DNA of 64,000 bases from Phascolarctos cinereus (lineage: Eukaryota > Chordata > Mammalia > Diprotodontia > Phascolarctidae). How positions within the stretch are numbered: the stretch's first letter is position 1; the number at the start of each line of letters is the position of its first letter. Location: positions 18,463,501 through 18,527,500 of the forward strand of contig NW_018343984.1 of assembly GCF_002099425.1 (NCBI RefSeq), written 5' to 3'. Made by a program: the position numbers and the translations under genes. Below the pieces are notes generated by a model. It was not told the DNA's origin and did no database searches. It saw only the letters and a program-made list of their open reading frames with translations. Shown in pieces: positions 23,530 to 34,462 of the stretch.

Positions 23530-23905
23530 GATTATTGGCAACTAGGTGGTGCAGTGGAGAGAGTGCCTAGCCTGGAGTCAGGAACACATATTTCTGAATT
23601 CAAATCCAGCCTTAGACACGTCCTAGCTGTGTGACCCTGGATGATACTTAACCCTGTCCTCAGTTTCCTCCTCTGTAAAATGAGCTGGAGAAAGAAATGG
23701 CAAACTATTCCAGTATTTTTTTTTTTTTGGTGAGGCAGTCATGGAGTCACACAGCTAGTGAGTGTTACATGTGCAAGGCCACGATTTCAACTCAGGTCCT
23801 TCTGACTCCAGGGCCAGTGCTCTATACACTGTGCCACCCAGCTGTCCCTGTTCCAGTATTTTTGTTAAGAAAAATGGGGTCAAGAAGAGTCAGACATGAC
23901 TGAAA
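23530..23905 (+). mobile_element. tRNA-headed SINE with RTE-like 3' end, itself interrupted
   Basis: The head tggcaactaggtggtgcagt, the middle cctctgtaaaatgagctgga and the end aatggggtcaagaagagtca define the family. A WSINE1-like SINE sits inside at 23721-23850. Confidence 0.85.
23721..23850 (-). mobile_element. WSINE1-like SINE nested in an RTE-tailed SINE
   Basis: The exact 13 bp duplication ttccagtattttt at 23708-23720 and 23851-23863 brackets it. This is three-layer nesting: SINE in SINE in LTR-like fossil. Confidence 0.93.
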
Positions 23906-24514
23906 AAATGATCTGAATAACCACGAAAAGAGGGAATTATACCTCAGATGCTATTTGTATGTTTGCTCTTGCTATACTTTCGAAATAAACATTCTTCTGT
24001 AAATGCTAATCTGACCAATTAGTGATTAAATGGAACTGGGGTGCTTGAACTCTCCAAACTGGGGGAATACAATTAGTGGAGGCTGTAGTAAAAAGCAGAA
24101 AAGGGAGACTTTCCCTTAAACTCTGTAGGATTCTGGATAATCTCAGAGGAAGAATGGAAATGCAAGAGACTTGGTTCTCAGTCAGTGGGGCCAGAGTGTA
24201 CTCATATTATATCATTGAAGTAGAAGACATTGGGAGAAGTGTCCTAGTGGATACCCTTACTGTAGACACTACGGATAAATTTTAAATGCCTGTATTTGCA
24301 GGCCAGTTTAAAGTATAACTTTGCCCTAGGCAAAATGAAATTCCAGCTGGAGGGGTCACCTAAATACTTTTCCCACTTTAATTGGTGTAATGTGGATAGA
24401 CAGACAATATTCATAACATGTACAGACTATGCCCTTGTCCCCTCAGATGATGTAATACATCTTCCTGGAATGAGCCACACAGTGACATTATCTCTTTCAC
24501 ATATACCATTTTTA

Positions 24515-24669
24515 TTTTGTTCATTTTTTTTTAGGCAATTGGGGTTAAGTGACTTGCCCAAGGTCACACAGCTAGTAAGTGTCAAGTGTTTGGTCTGAGG
24601 CTGGATTTGAACTCAGGTCCTCCTGACTTCAGGGCCAGTGCTATATCTACTGCACCATGTAGCTGCCCC
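24515..24669 (-). mobile_element. tRNA-derived SINE, WSINE1-like
   Basis: An exact 18 bp target-site duplication, tcacatataccattttta, lies at 24497-24514 and 24670-24687. The copy is full length. Confidence 0.96.
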
Positions 24670-24901
24670 TCACATATACCATTTTTAATGAGTTTTCCTT
24701 TAAGGCAGTTTTCTCTCTGATCTTGCTTTCCTTGCTGGTTGGCATTTGATCTGGCCTTGATAGGCTTATCCTAGGGAGAAGGAAAAACTTGGAGGAGGCA
24801 GATATCCTTACCCACCTCATCTAGTTTGGGAAAGCTGTTTGCAGAGGCTAGATCTGAAATGAGTGTGATTTTCTACTTACTCCTGTCCCTGTAGATGAAA
24901 T

Positions 24902-25145
24902 ATTGTTATTGTTGAAGTCATTTCAGTTGTGTCTGACTCTTCATGACCCCATTTGGAGTTTCCTTGGCAGAGATACTGGAGTAGTTTGCCATTTCCTTCT
25001 CCAGCTAATTTTACAGATGAGGAAACTGAGACAAACAGGGTGAAGTGACTTGCCCAGGGTCATACAGCTGTCTGAGGCCAGATCTGAACTGAGGTCTTCC
25101 TAACTGCAGTCCTGGTGCTCTATCTACTGCATTACTTTGCTGCCC
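24902..25145 (-). mobile_element. tRNA-headed SINE with RTE-like 3' end
   Basis: In reverse it starts gttgtgtctgactcttcatg, passes gccatttccttctccagcta, and ends at the head (gcattactttgctgccc). Confidence 0.88.
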
Positions 25146-25249
25146 TGGCAAGTTGGGAAGACCAATGAATAAAAAAGATGGGGTCGTCTCCAACTGCTTC
25201 TCCCTCTGGTGGTCCAGACCTCTGCTATGAGAAGTAACAGTCTTAGTTA

Positions 25250-25465
<216 letters not shown>

Positions 25466-25489
25466 TTTAAAAAGACAAAAAAGAAAACT

Positions 25490-26062
25490 CCTCATGACAG
25501 ACTACTACTCCCTTCTGTAACTGGTAGAAGCCCCTCTCTTCTGTGCTGTCTGGTGCTACACAGACCATCAGGATAATTTTTTCCTTAGAGGAGAGTGACA
25601 CACATCAATGAGGAGACAGACCCCAAGCTGATGTTGAGGGCCTCCCCCTCCCCTTATACTGGCACATTTGACCTTCCATAGAACTAAAAGGAAGAATTAC
25701 TTTTACCTGAGTCAAAAACGGTGGATGAGAGAATGCGGTAAGGCCACAGTATGGAGGATATTTCTTTTGTGGGGGCAGTTGTGCACAAGAAGGGCAGCAC
25801 TCTCAAAGTGGTTTACGGGGTGGGAGGTGGGGAATTAGCTCCCTTCCTGAATAGGAACTCATCGGTATTGGAAGTCAGGGGTAACAAACTGGAGGTGGTT
25901 AGTTGCATAGCAGCCTCAGTCTGGTGGAAGACTTAGAGGCTAGTCACAAGTACATCCTTTCCTACTAGGAAGAATCACTCCCTCCTGAGTGTGGTCACCT
26001 TGGGGACAAAGTCCCATTGGCTCCATGCCAGTTAATGCTCTCATCCTCCTACAGTAATCATC
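25490..26062. other. stretch with no recognised gene or repeat
   Basis: The frame at 25751-25936 (+) has no domain I know. Confidence 0.35.

Positions 26063-26063
<1 letters not shown>

Positions 26064-26104
<41 letters not shown>
26064..26104. repeat. (GT)n microsatellite
   Basis: About 20 GT units, nearly perfect. Confidence 0.95.
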
Positions 26105-26106
<2 letters not shown>

Positions 26107-26134
26107 TGCACTATGGACTGTTTTTTGTGCCTGT

Positions 26135-26385
26135 GCTGTAGGGGGCAGCTGACCTGGAGACAAGAAGACTTGAGTTCAGATTTGGCCTCCAGTACTTATT
26201 AAGCATGTGATGCTAGGCAAGACACTTAATCTTGATTTATCTCAGTTTCCTCAACTGTAAAATGGGGACAATAATAGCACCTACCTCTCAGGGCTGTTGT
26301 GAAGATTAGATGAGATAACATTCATAAAGCACTTAGCACAGTGCCTTGCACGGGGTAAGTGCTTAATGAATACTTGTTTTACTTT
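26135..26385 (+). mobile_element. MIR-type SINE with L2-like tail
   Basis: It reads from gacttgagttcagatttggc through cctcaactgtaaaatgggga to gcacagtgccttgcacgggg and cttaatgaatac. The full length is kept. Confidence 0.8.
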
Positions 26386-26394
26386 GTTATACTT

Positions 26395-26655
26395 TGGTAG
26401 TATAGCCAAACTCCACAGCTCTATCAACATGGCATTCCTGTGCCTGGCTTTCCATATGCCCTCCAACACTGACTATTCCTAACTTTTTTGTGATCTTTGA
26501 AAATTTTCTCATCATAAAGTGAAACTTCAGTGTTCTTTGAATTTGAATTTCTATTATAATTAGTGATTTGGAGCATCCTTTCATATGGTTATTAATGGTA
26601 TGCAATTCCTTTGAGAACTATTTGTTCCTTTCTTTTTATCCTTCTTGGAATTTAA
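26395..26655 (-). mobile_element. old LINE-1 ORF2 fragment
   Basis: The minus frame 26387-26605 encodes MHTINNHMKGCSKSLIIIEI, matching the ORF2p block NHMKKCSKSLLIREM seen at 4.8 kb. Confidence 0.7.
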
Positions 26656-26659
26656 AAAA

Positions 26660-26936
26660 AAAATCATAATTGTATTCTCAGCAATACAATGATCCGAAAC
26701 AACTCTGAAGGATTTATGATGAAAAATGGTATCCATCCCCAGAGAAAGAACTGATGGTGTCTGAATACAGATTGAAGCAGACTTTTTAAAAATTTTTCTG
26801 GAGGGTTTTTTTTTGGTCTGTGTTTTCTTTTACAACATGACTAACGTGGAAATGTTATACACATCTATAACCTATATCGAATTGCTTGCCTTCTCAATGG
26901 TGGGGGCGGGAGAGGAAGGGAGAGAATTTGGAATTC
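26660..26936 (+). mobile_element. LINE-1 3' UTR
   Basis: It contains tcagcaatacaatgatccga, agaaagaactgatggtgtct and ttacaacatgactaacgtgg, the same 3' UTR as at 20520. Confidence 0.85.
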
Positions 26937-27058
26937 ATAATTGAAGGAAACGCTAAATTTCAATTAGAGTTTATTGAAAATAAAGGTGTATTTTTCCCAC
27001 CCAAGTTCATAGCTCCCTGAAATCCACCTGTGGGTCCCAAATAAAGAACTCCTGTTCA
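26937..27058 (+). mobile_element. 3' end of a hAT element, family H
   Basis: It contains ataattgaaggaaacgctaa and ccacctgtgggtcccaaata and ends near aagaactcctg, the family's right terminus. The left half is absent here. Confidence 0.6.
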
Positions 27059-27149
27059 ACATGGTGATAATGATGCAAGCATGTGCCGTACTCTATTCTT
27101 AACTTCTAACTGGACATCTTTAGCATTCACCAGTCTTTGCTAAATTTTA

Positions 27150-27650
27150 ACAGCAGTAAGGGCCAAGCTGCGTGTAGATCACCTCTACCTGATAGAATCC
27201 CTACTTTCCTTCAAGGCTCAGCTTGAATGCCACCTTGTACCTGAGCCCCATACTAATCCCCCTCTAAGGTGCCAGTCTCCACCCGCCTCCTCATCACTCC
27301 ATATTCTCTTGGTATATATTTGTTCGCAATTAGAATAAAATAATACAGAATAAAATAGAAGTTCCTTGAGGTCAGAGACATTTCATTTTTGCCTTTGTGT
27401 CCCTATACCTAGTTGGGGAACCTATGGCCTCAAGGCTACATGTGGCCCTCTAGGTGCTCAAGTGTAAGGCTTTGACTGAATCCAAATTGCACAGAACAAA
27501 TCTCCTTAATAAAAGGATTTGTTCTGTAAAACTTGGACTCAGCCAAAAGGCCGCACCCGAGGACCTAGAAGGCCACATGTGGCCTGGAGGCTGCAGGTTC
27601 CCCACCCCTGGTAGCACTTTAAAAGTGCTTGCTGAATGATTGAATGATTG
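27150..27650 (+). mobile_element. L2 LINE 3' region, split by a DNA element
   Basis: It contains cttcaaggctcagcttgaat, agaagttccttgaggtcaga and the tail gtgcttgctgaatgattgaa. A palindromic element at 27410-27610 interrupts it just before the end. Confidence 0.75.
27410..27610. mobile_element. palindromic MITE (hAT-like), about 200 bp
   Basis: The left arm agttggggaacctatggcct pairs with the right arm aggctgcaggttccccaccc. Inside, aggctacatgtggccctcta pairs with agaaggccacatgtggcct, and the centre is aaatctccttaataaaagg. The whole element can fold on itself. It has no coding capacity. hAT is my best guess from the end sequence; the target-site duplication is not clear. Confidence 0.7.
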
Positions 27651-27659
27651 AAAGAGGAT

Positions 27660-28095
27660 CCATTCTGATAGCTAGAAATGTTTTGCCACCAGGAAATTCC
27701 TTTTTCTGTCCTCTCCCTCAGCCTCTTCCCCATGCCCTGCTCATCCATAAAGATGATGGTTTCTGTGTCCTTCTTCATATTGCCTGTTCTTCCATCACAA
27801 CCTAATCTTAAGGTTTACCTGAATTCTCCTATCCCTCCCTTTTCATTAGAGCTCTTCTCCCTCCCCCTTCCTGTTGATTGTATGAGATATACCCCATACC
27901 ATGCGGGACCCATGGTATACTTTCATTATACTATATTGAACCTGGAGTTCCCTGTACATGCACACTTTCTACCTCTTGCCCCGAGCACAGTTATTGAACA
28001 AATATTGATATTGCTTCTGGAAAGGGCTTGTCAATTGAATGCCTTATGGACCAACTCACTCTTCCTATGACTTATCAAACAGCAATTCCTTTCCA
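27660..28095. other. stretch with no recognised feature
   Basis: The 130-codon open frame 27678-28070 (+) has no domain I recognise. Its hydrophobic, Pro/Leu-rich makeup suits pyrimidine-rich DNA read by chance. Confidence 0.35.
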
Positions 28096-28099
28096 TGCC

Positions 28100-28235
28100 T
28101 ATCACTACCACATATGCATTCATGTATGCATGTATGTGTGTATGTGTATGTGTTTATATGTGTGTACATGCACATATAGTTATACACACATATATAGATG
28201 TATAGATGAAGATATATAGATATAGTCTTCTCCTT
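28100..28235. repeat. TG/TA-rich low-complexity tract
   Basis: Interleaved tatg, tgtg and tata units without a single strict period. Confidence 0.85.
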
Positions 28236-28249
28236 TTAGAGCACAACCT

Positions 28250-28390
28250 CTGTAACAGCAGAGATTGTTCACCTCTGTGTTTGTTTTATCAGAATTTAGT
28301 ACAGAGCCCAATATATAGTATGCACTTAAGAAACGCTTTCAAAATTTTATTTATTCAATCATTCATTCATTCACCACTTTTCTATGTGAG
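28250..28390 (+). mobile_element. L2/MIR-type 3' tail
   Basis: It contains tttagtacagagcccaatat and tagtatgcacttaagaaacg, then repeated attc units. Confidence 0.55.
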
Positions 28391-28399
28391 AAGGGAGAA

Positions 28400-28799
28400 G
28401 CCAATTGGGAAATGTATTTGCAGCCAAACTGAGGTACTGGTTTTCAGTGTTCTCTGGGACTGATGGTGACAGTGTTGTATGTGTTTCCTCAGTCAGAATT
28501 TGGAGATTTGGGAACGTGCCTGAAAGAAGTCCAATGGAGAGACAATGTTATTACATCAGTAGGTGATTTCTTGGGCATCAGAACTTCCTCCCCCCAAAAG
28601 AGGTGCAATCTTATCTAAGGCAGCTAAGTTTGAGCTGTATGAGGCCCAGAGAAATCAGACAACTTTCCCATTTACTACTTGTTGACCCTTGGGCACTTAA
28701 TACTTCTGGACCTCAGCCTCCTCATCCATGAAATGACCTCCACATTTAAATCTAAGGTCTCTATGGATTGTTTAAGTTCACATCACTTTATCACCTAAA
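28400..28799. other. mostly unassigned, with an MIR scrap
   Basis: 28680-28765 (tgacccttgggcacttaata and cctcatccatgaaatgacct) is an MIR piece. The rest is not recognised. Confidence 0.4.
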
Positions 28800-28918
28800 T
28801 AAGGCAGCTAAGTCATGTATAGTACTGGACCTGACCTAGAGAGGTGAAATACAGTCTCAAATACTGATTAACAATGGAACCCTGAGCAATTCATTTAAAC
28901 CCTGCACGCCCAAGTTTT
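28800..28918 (+). mobile_element. old tRNA-derived SINE fragment
   Basis: A diverged head (aaggcagctaagtcatgtat) and a body ending agcaattcatttaaaccct. The family is uncertain. Confidence 0.55.
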
Positions 28919-28920
28919 AA

Positions 28921-29162
28921 TTGTTGTTAAGTTGTTTTTCAGTCATGACTGACTCTCCATGACCCCATTTGGGATTTTCTTAGCTGAAATACTAGAGTGG
29001 TTTGTCATTTCCTTTTCCAGCTCATTTTACAGATGAGGAACGGAAGCAAACAAAGTTAAGTGACTTGCCCAGGGTCACCTAGCTAGTAAATGTCTAACGT
29101 CAGATTTGAACACATGAAGATGAATCTTTCTGGTTCCAAGCCCAGTACTCTAGCTGCCCATG
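28921..29162 (-). mobile_element. tRNA-headed SINE with RTE-like 3' end
   Basis: It contains gactgactctccatgacccc, atttccttttccagctcatt and agttaagtgacttgcccagg. Confidence 0.85.
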
Positions 29163-29465
29163 CCCCAGTTTACGTATTTGTAAAAATGGGAATAATAATA
29201 GTATTTACCTCCCGGGATTGTCAGAATAAAATTAAATAATATTTGTAAAGTGCTTTACAAAAGTTAAAGAACTATATAATTCTAGCTACTGGAGGTAGAG
29301 GGAGAAGGAAACAAGAATTTATCAAAGATCTACTATGTGCCAGGCTCTATGATAAGGGCTTTACAAATATGATTTCATTTGAGCCTCACAACAGCTCTGT
29401 GAAGTCGATGCTATTATTATCCCCATTTATTATTATGACTAATATAAGTAGTTATTATTATTGTT
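29163..29465. mobile_element. two MIR-type pieces, opposite strands
   Basis: 29163-29290 is a + strand MIR end (taaaaatgggaataataata and aagtgctttacaaaagttaa). 29310-29440 is a minus MIR start (tactatgtgccaggctctat and cctcacaacagctctgtgaa). Confidence 0.65.
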
Positions 29466-29469
29466 AATA

Positions 29470-30165
29470 GACTTTATAGGAGAAAAAAGGTTAGGCTTCT
29501 TCCTTTAGGAAAGGAAACTACATAGACAAATTAGGTCTGTTTGGAGCAGGGTAGACCCTAAAAGAAGAGAAAAACCTTTTCAGTCACAGCTGTGCAGAAG
29601 GTAAACCTTTCAAGAGGAGATGATCAGTGTAAAATCCCAGCCAAGTCAATGTATTTGCTCGTCAGTTATTTTAAACAAGGAGAGACGTCATTTCCCTGGT
29701 AATTTGCCATTTACAGATGTGCTAATCTGTGGTGAGCTCTTCCCCCTGGGAGGAAACATAATTAAATATTTCTGATGTCTGTGCTTTCAAAGTGACCCCA
29801 CAAATCATGCTGAAAGGTTACTCGATAACCCGATATATCTTTTAGTGGTGGAGCCCATAAGAAAGTGGTTTAGTATACATCAGTTAATTAGTACCATGTT
29901 AGCTGTACTGAGCAAACACAAGCAATCCAGCTGGCTACCGGGAGCAGGTCAGCTGGGTCAGTTTTATGCTTATCGCTATTGCAGGGCTGTTAGGAAATTC
30001 TAAAAATAAATTAATAAAACCTCTCCCATCCCTTAAAATAATGAGCAACAATAAACAACAATAACAAAACAACCTCTTCTGGAAGAGGGAATTCAGAGTA
30101 GCACTTCTATCCTCTGCCCTGTCCAGATCACATCTGGAGTTGGGTGTGTAGCTGTGGGCACCATG
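29470..30165. other. non-repeat stretch; candidate conserved non-coding element at about 29690-29960
   Basis: I recognise no repeat. 29690-29960 is dense in homeodomain-like TAATTA words (cagttaattagtacc near 29881) and has agacgtcatttccc at 29685. The makeup suggests a regulatory element, but conservation cannot be tested here. Confidence 0.35.
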
Positions 30166-30183
30166 GTTTAGAAAGGATGTTGA

Positions 30184-30356
30184 AGGGCTGGCGAGGTGGC
30201 GCAGTGGATAGAGCACTGGCCCTGGAGTCAGGAGGGACCTGAGTTCAAATCCAGTCTTAGACCAGACACTTGACACTTACCAGCTGTGTGACCCTGGGCA
30301 AGTCACTTAACCCCAATTGCCTTGCAAAAAAAAAAAAGAGAGGGAAAAAGAAAAAA
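30184..30356 (+). mobile_element. tRNA-derived SINE, WSINE1-like
   Basis: An exact 14 bp target-site duplication, agaaaggatgttga, lies at 30170-30183 and 30357-30370. The head is gaggtggcgcagtggataga; the tail is A-rich. Confidence 0.96.
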
Positions 30357-30379
30357 AGAAAGGATGTTGATAAGCTGGA

Positions 30380-31395
30380 GATTATCCTCAAGAAGACAGG
30401 TTGGTGGGGAGCCTTGAATCCATGATACATGAGAAGCTGAAGGAGCTGAACACGTTTCACCTGGAATACAGAAGGGTTGGGGGGTAGGGTATGAGAGTAG
30501 GGACAGATAACATAGCTGGAAGGTCAGATGGAAGAGGGAGGACGCTCGTTCTACTTGGCTTCAAAAGAAAGAGCCAGGAGCAATAGGTATAAATTGTAGA
30601 GACAAATCTAGGTGGTTGATACTAGTCTAACTTGTTCTGAATGCCCCATCCAGCAAGACTCTTGATACTGTTACTGTAGCTTTAAAAGCCAAACATAATG
30701 TCGGGACCAAAGCAGTTTTGTGCTGGCAGTTTCAAAAGTCATTTGAGAAATTGGGCTGTTAGGAAATTCTAATACAGAGCCAGTTGAAAAAAAAAATGGC
30801 TTAATGGGAAGTTCCCCTATGATGACTCTATGGAGAATACAGAAAGAAGGTGAGGATGGGCCGCTTTCTTATGAGAGCTTTCTTAAGGATTATTTTTACA
30901 AGAAAATCTTTTAAGAACAAATTTATGAAAGGGAATTCTATGAAGAACTTGGAAAAATCTAAAAAAACCCACTATTTGCTGTGATTACCCCAGAGAAAAC
31001 AAAAAGAAAAAAGCAGAAATATTAAGATGGTTTTAAAAAACCACTAATCATTATCTGGAGTGATTTGAGGCAGCATGAACATATATAAGTATATGTAGTC
31101 TCTGCCCCCAGCTAGGCTTGGCAATCTGACCCTGTGATGCTATATGCTGTGTATGTGGAGAGACATATGATTCCCAAACAGATGAAAGACTTCTGGGATA
31201 AAGTAGAGAGAAAGAGGAGAGAGATGGGCAGCTAGGTGCTGCTTGATTTGAGAAATAGATTTGCTTACTAACTGTGATTGTCTTTTGTGTAATAAACACT
31301 TGGTGGGAGGTAAAGCTAAGCTGGCAAAAATTAAGCAAAGTATATGACCTTGGACAAGTCAGTTCTTTGCTTAATTTTAAGATGAAAACATTAGA
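30380..31395. other. stretch with no recognised gene or repeat
   Basis: The minus frame 31051-31425 (124 codons) has no known domain and no good splice context. I treat it as chance. Confidence 0.35.
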
Positions 31396-31397
31396 CT

Positions 31398-31800
31398 TAA
31401 CGATATCTAACTTTTCTTCTAACACTGATATTCCATGATCCTATGCTACTAATACTTATCAACTATGTAAGCATGGGCAAATCACCATAACCTTTCGACC
31501 TCAGTTTCCTTACCTGTAGAATGGGGATATGAATCCATGTAAACTTACTGGGGAATATTAGTATAGGGAACTCCCTTGGGAAGGAACCTCTACAAATGGA
31601 AGTGAGCATTTTCTCTGTTCCCAAAGCACTGAGAGGTTCAAGGATTTGCTCAGTGTCAAACAGCCATGTGTGTCAGAGGTAAGGCTTGAACTCAGATTCT
31701 CATGGCTTTGAGGTCAGCTTTCTATCCATTATGCCAAGCTGTCTCGGGGTTATTATAAGGATTAAATGAGGTAATGTCTGCAGAGAACTTTACAAACCTT
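31398..31800. mobile_element. two MIR-type SINE fragments
   Basis: 31400-31560 (+): gcatgggcaaatcaccataa and ccttacctgtagaatgggga. 31600-31745 (-): aggcttgaactcagattctc and tttctatccattatgccaag. A MIR-like tail follows to 31800. Confidence 0.65.
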
Positions 31801-31809
31801 AAGGAGCTG

Positions 31810-32190
31810 TAGAAATGTCAGTCTTTGGAACCATTATGAGCTTTTATATGGCAGTGACAGAGCAGTGTGTTTTAGAATGAGACAGAGCAAAAGAATGAGG
31901 TGAGTTCTCTTTATAGCAGAGGACTGGGGCTCTGGGGACTTGGTGGCTTTCCCAAGGTGCCTGTGTTTCACATGTCACTGGGGACAAGTCAGGCAGTGCT
32001 ACAACCTCCTAGGGCCTCTGGCACCAGGAACCTCCAAAGAGTGAGAATGACTGTCAAAAAACCAGTAAGTGACAACTTCATCCTATTCTCACACATATGC
32101 CTGTGTCAAAAGTCAAAGTGCTTGGCTGATAAATGAATGCATGATTAAATAAATAAATACATTTCAGCTCCTCAAATGTTTTTCAGGTAA
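31810..32190. other. stretch with no recognised feature
   Basis: I see nothing except AAT units entering the next SINE. Confidence 0.3.
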
Positions 32191-32194
32191 TATG

Positions 32195-32610
32195 ATAATA
32201 ATAATAATAGGTAGCATTTATACAGTGCCTACTATATTCCAGGCACTATGCTAAGTACTTTACAGATATTAGCTCGTTTGATCCTCACAACAACCTTGGG
32301 AGGTAGATGCTATCATTATCTCTTTTTTACACTTGAGGAAACTGAGGCAAACAGAAGTTAAGTGATTTTTTTTTAGGCAATTGGGGTTAAGTGACTTGCC
32401 CAGGGTCACATAGCTAGTAAGTGTCAAGTGGTTGGTCTGAGGCCGCATTTGAACTCAGGTCCTCCTAGCTTTAGGGCCGTGCTCTATCCACTGTACCACC
32501 AGCTGCCCCTTTGTGATTTTTTCCAAGGTCACACAGTAAGTAGTAAGTAAATTCAGGTCCTGTGGACTCCAGGCTCAGCACTCTATCTACTGTGCCACCT
32601 AGCTGAATCT
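32195..32610 (-). mobile_element. CORE/MIR SINE interrupted by a younger SINE
   Basis: It runs from aggtagcatttatacagtgc and cctcacaacaaccttgggag to the reversed head (gtgccacctagctg). A nested SINE at 32368-32512 splits its core. Confidence 0.85.
32368..32512 (-). mobile_element. WSINE1-like SINE nested in the CORE SINE
   Basis: The host text gtgattttt flanks both sides (near 32361 and 32513), the duplicated target. The body reads aggcaattggggttaagtga to ccaccagctgcccc. Confidence 0.9.
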
Positions 32611-32619
32611 TATGTCATT

Positions 32620-32740
32620 TCTTTGAACCTCTTTACGCCATCTGAAAAATGGGGTTAATGCTGCTTACATACCTACCTCATAGCTATGGTGTAAAGCACA
32701 TGCTAACATTTCACAGCTATAAAAGGGTGGGTTGTTATTG
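32620..32740 (+). mobile_element. MIR-type 3' fragment
   Basis: It contains gccatctgaaaaatggggtt and acctacctcatagctatggt. Confidence 0.55.
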
Positions 32741-32847
32741 CCAAGTTTTGAAAGCAGCCATTAGTCCAACACGTCCCTCTTGTGAGAGGGAGGGGAAGGG
32801 GAAAAAAAAGTTACCATTCTAATTCCCTTTAGAACAAGAGAATTATT

Positions 32848-33007
32848 AGGGGCAGCTAGGTGGCACAGTGGATAGAGCACCAGCCCTGGATTCAGGAGGA
32901 CTTGAGTTCAAATCCAGCCTCAGACACATAACACTTACTAGCTGTGTGACCCTGAGCAAGTCACTTAACCCCATTGCCTAGCTTAAAACAAAACAAAACA
33001 AAAAAGA
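32848..33007 (+). mobile_element. tRNA-derived SINE, WSINE1-like
   Basis: An exact 17 bp duplication, agaacaagagaattatt, lies at 32831-32847 and 33008-33024. The head is ggggcagctaggtggcacag; the tail is (caaaa)n. Confidence 0.97.
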
Positions 33008-33024
33008 AGAACAAGAGAATTATT

Positions 33025-33429
33025 TCGATTCTGGCAAAGGCTGCATGTTATATTTATTGCTTAATCAAGGTTGGGGTGATACTGTGGCAATCAGATTAGT
33101 CCAAGGTTCGTGAAAGACTGATTCTCAACTTGGCTTTCATACCGTGTTGCTTGTAAGGAAGACTTAATCCAGTAGTCTGCATTTCCCTGGCTTAGCCAAG
33201 GCATTGTTACTACTCAGTCCACAAAGAAGGAAGTGGGCCACAGACCTGCGAACAGGTTTCACAATGATGTTCTCCAGCCAAGCAGAATGTGCCTGACTGA
33301 TTCATAGTCTTACAACTGAGTTAAGGAGAAAAAGAATAAATCAGAGCTGATATAGAGAGAGATTATGAATCAGGGGGAAAGGAGTACAATACTAGGAGAG
33401 GACATACAAAGTTAGAAGCCTGATGAAGT
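33025..33429. other. stretch with no recognised feature
   Basis: I recognise nothing. It may belong to the LTR-like unit that follows. Confidence 0.3.
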
Positions 33430-33990
33430 CACATAAGTGGTCAGGTTGTTGATTGGGTTCTTTCTATTGTCCTGCCTAGGGACAGCATTCTTTCCTATGG
33501 GAACACATTTCCCCGTAGTTCTTCATGTTAGCAATATCTAATCCACCCCAGGCCATTTGCAGTGATGAGATAGATGTCAGTCTCTGTAGAAGCACAACAA
33601 AATTACACAGGCTTCTGTGGTTAGGGAAAACCTCCAGGTCTGCCCTGCACCCATAAGATAGACTAAATCTCTGTGTCCTTATTTCTTTCAGGATTCATCT
33701 CTCTGTATCCCCCCAGGGTATCCTGGGAAAGGGGAACTAGATCTCACACTGTGGTGCCCACAGTGGCTGAGAACAAGGTAGAACTAATGGGCTTCTCTGA
33801 TGTAGGGTGGCAATTGTGTCAGTGGTCAGACAAAGCTTGCTGCCAGACTTTTAGGTGAAGGGTGTCCCTGACTGGATCTTCTGAACCCATGGATTTACTC
33901 TTAGGGCATGATCCTAGGCTGTGCCCTTGCTTTCCCAATTGCAATAAACTTCTTGGGTCTGATAACAATAAATAGTATATCTATAATACT
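33430..33990 (+). repeat. possible LTR fossil
   Basis: The end attgcaataaacttcttggg has a poly(A)-type signal placed as in an LTR R region. The earlier text lacks any known host exon. Family, edges and age are uncertain, and it is decayed. Confidence 0.35.
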
Positions 33991-34377
33991 TTTAGGTTTG
34001 CTTTCTGTACAATTCTATGAGGTAATTCCAGAATTATCTGGCACTCAAAAAGATAAAATATATAGGAGAGAGATTTATGAGCTGAGGGAACCCTTTCTAG
34101 TTCCCTTTGTTTACACTGACCCACCTGCCTCAACTTGGCATTGACTTCTGAAGGGCTGCTGATTCAGCTATAGCCTATTCCAGTCCAAGTCATCCTGGTG
34201 GAAGGCTCTGTGCATTTGGAGATGTTAGGGATACATTAGGGATCCTCTGGTCAACCTTTACTTGAAATGGCTCTCCTTGGGATTTTCTAGCTAGTGCCTT
34301 TTAAATGTTTCCTAATTTAGGCCCCTTCAGTTTCTGAGTCATTTCTAATAGTTTTTTGTTAAACCAGATAAAGTGTC
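33991..34377. other. stretch with no recognised feature
   Basis: The frame 33908-34144 (+) overlaps the possible LTR end. I do not assign it. Confidence 0.3.
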
Positions 34378-34412
34378 AATAATAATAATAATAATGATAA
34401 TAATGATAATAA
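34378..34412. repeat. (AAT)n microsatellite
   Basis: AAT units with a few GAT variants. Confidence 0.85.
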
Positions 34413-34462
34413 AACTGTGGTAAAAGTTTAAGCACTTTAAAAATGGGTAGAGACCAGATTTC

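Larger units (their letters stand above)
23100..24205 (+). repeat. LTR-like fossil, copy B of the 35.2 kb family
   Basis: It shares with 35174-36042 the ordered words catcttta (near 23124), taatctccctcccatccctg (near 23488), taaatgctaatctgac (near 24000), gattaaatggaactggggtg (24022) and cttaaactct. An ataaac poly(A)-like signal lies at 23985. It is old and carries two nested SINEs. Confidence 0.55.

Noticed and set aside
27678-28070. 130-codon frame as a membrane protein
   Set aside because: Pyrimidine-rich DNA gives Leu/Pro/Phe-rich frames by chance. There is no start context, splice site or family match.
31051-31425. 124-codon minus frame
   Set aside because: No domain, no splice sites and no neighbouring exon.
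33908-34144. 78-codon frame with a hydrophobic start
   Set aside because: It overlaps a probable LTR-like fossil and has no recognisable domain, so I do not call a gene.
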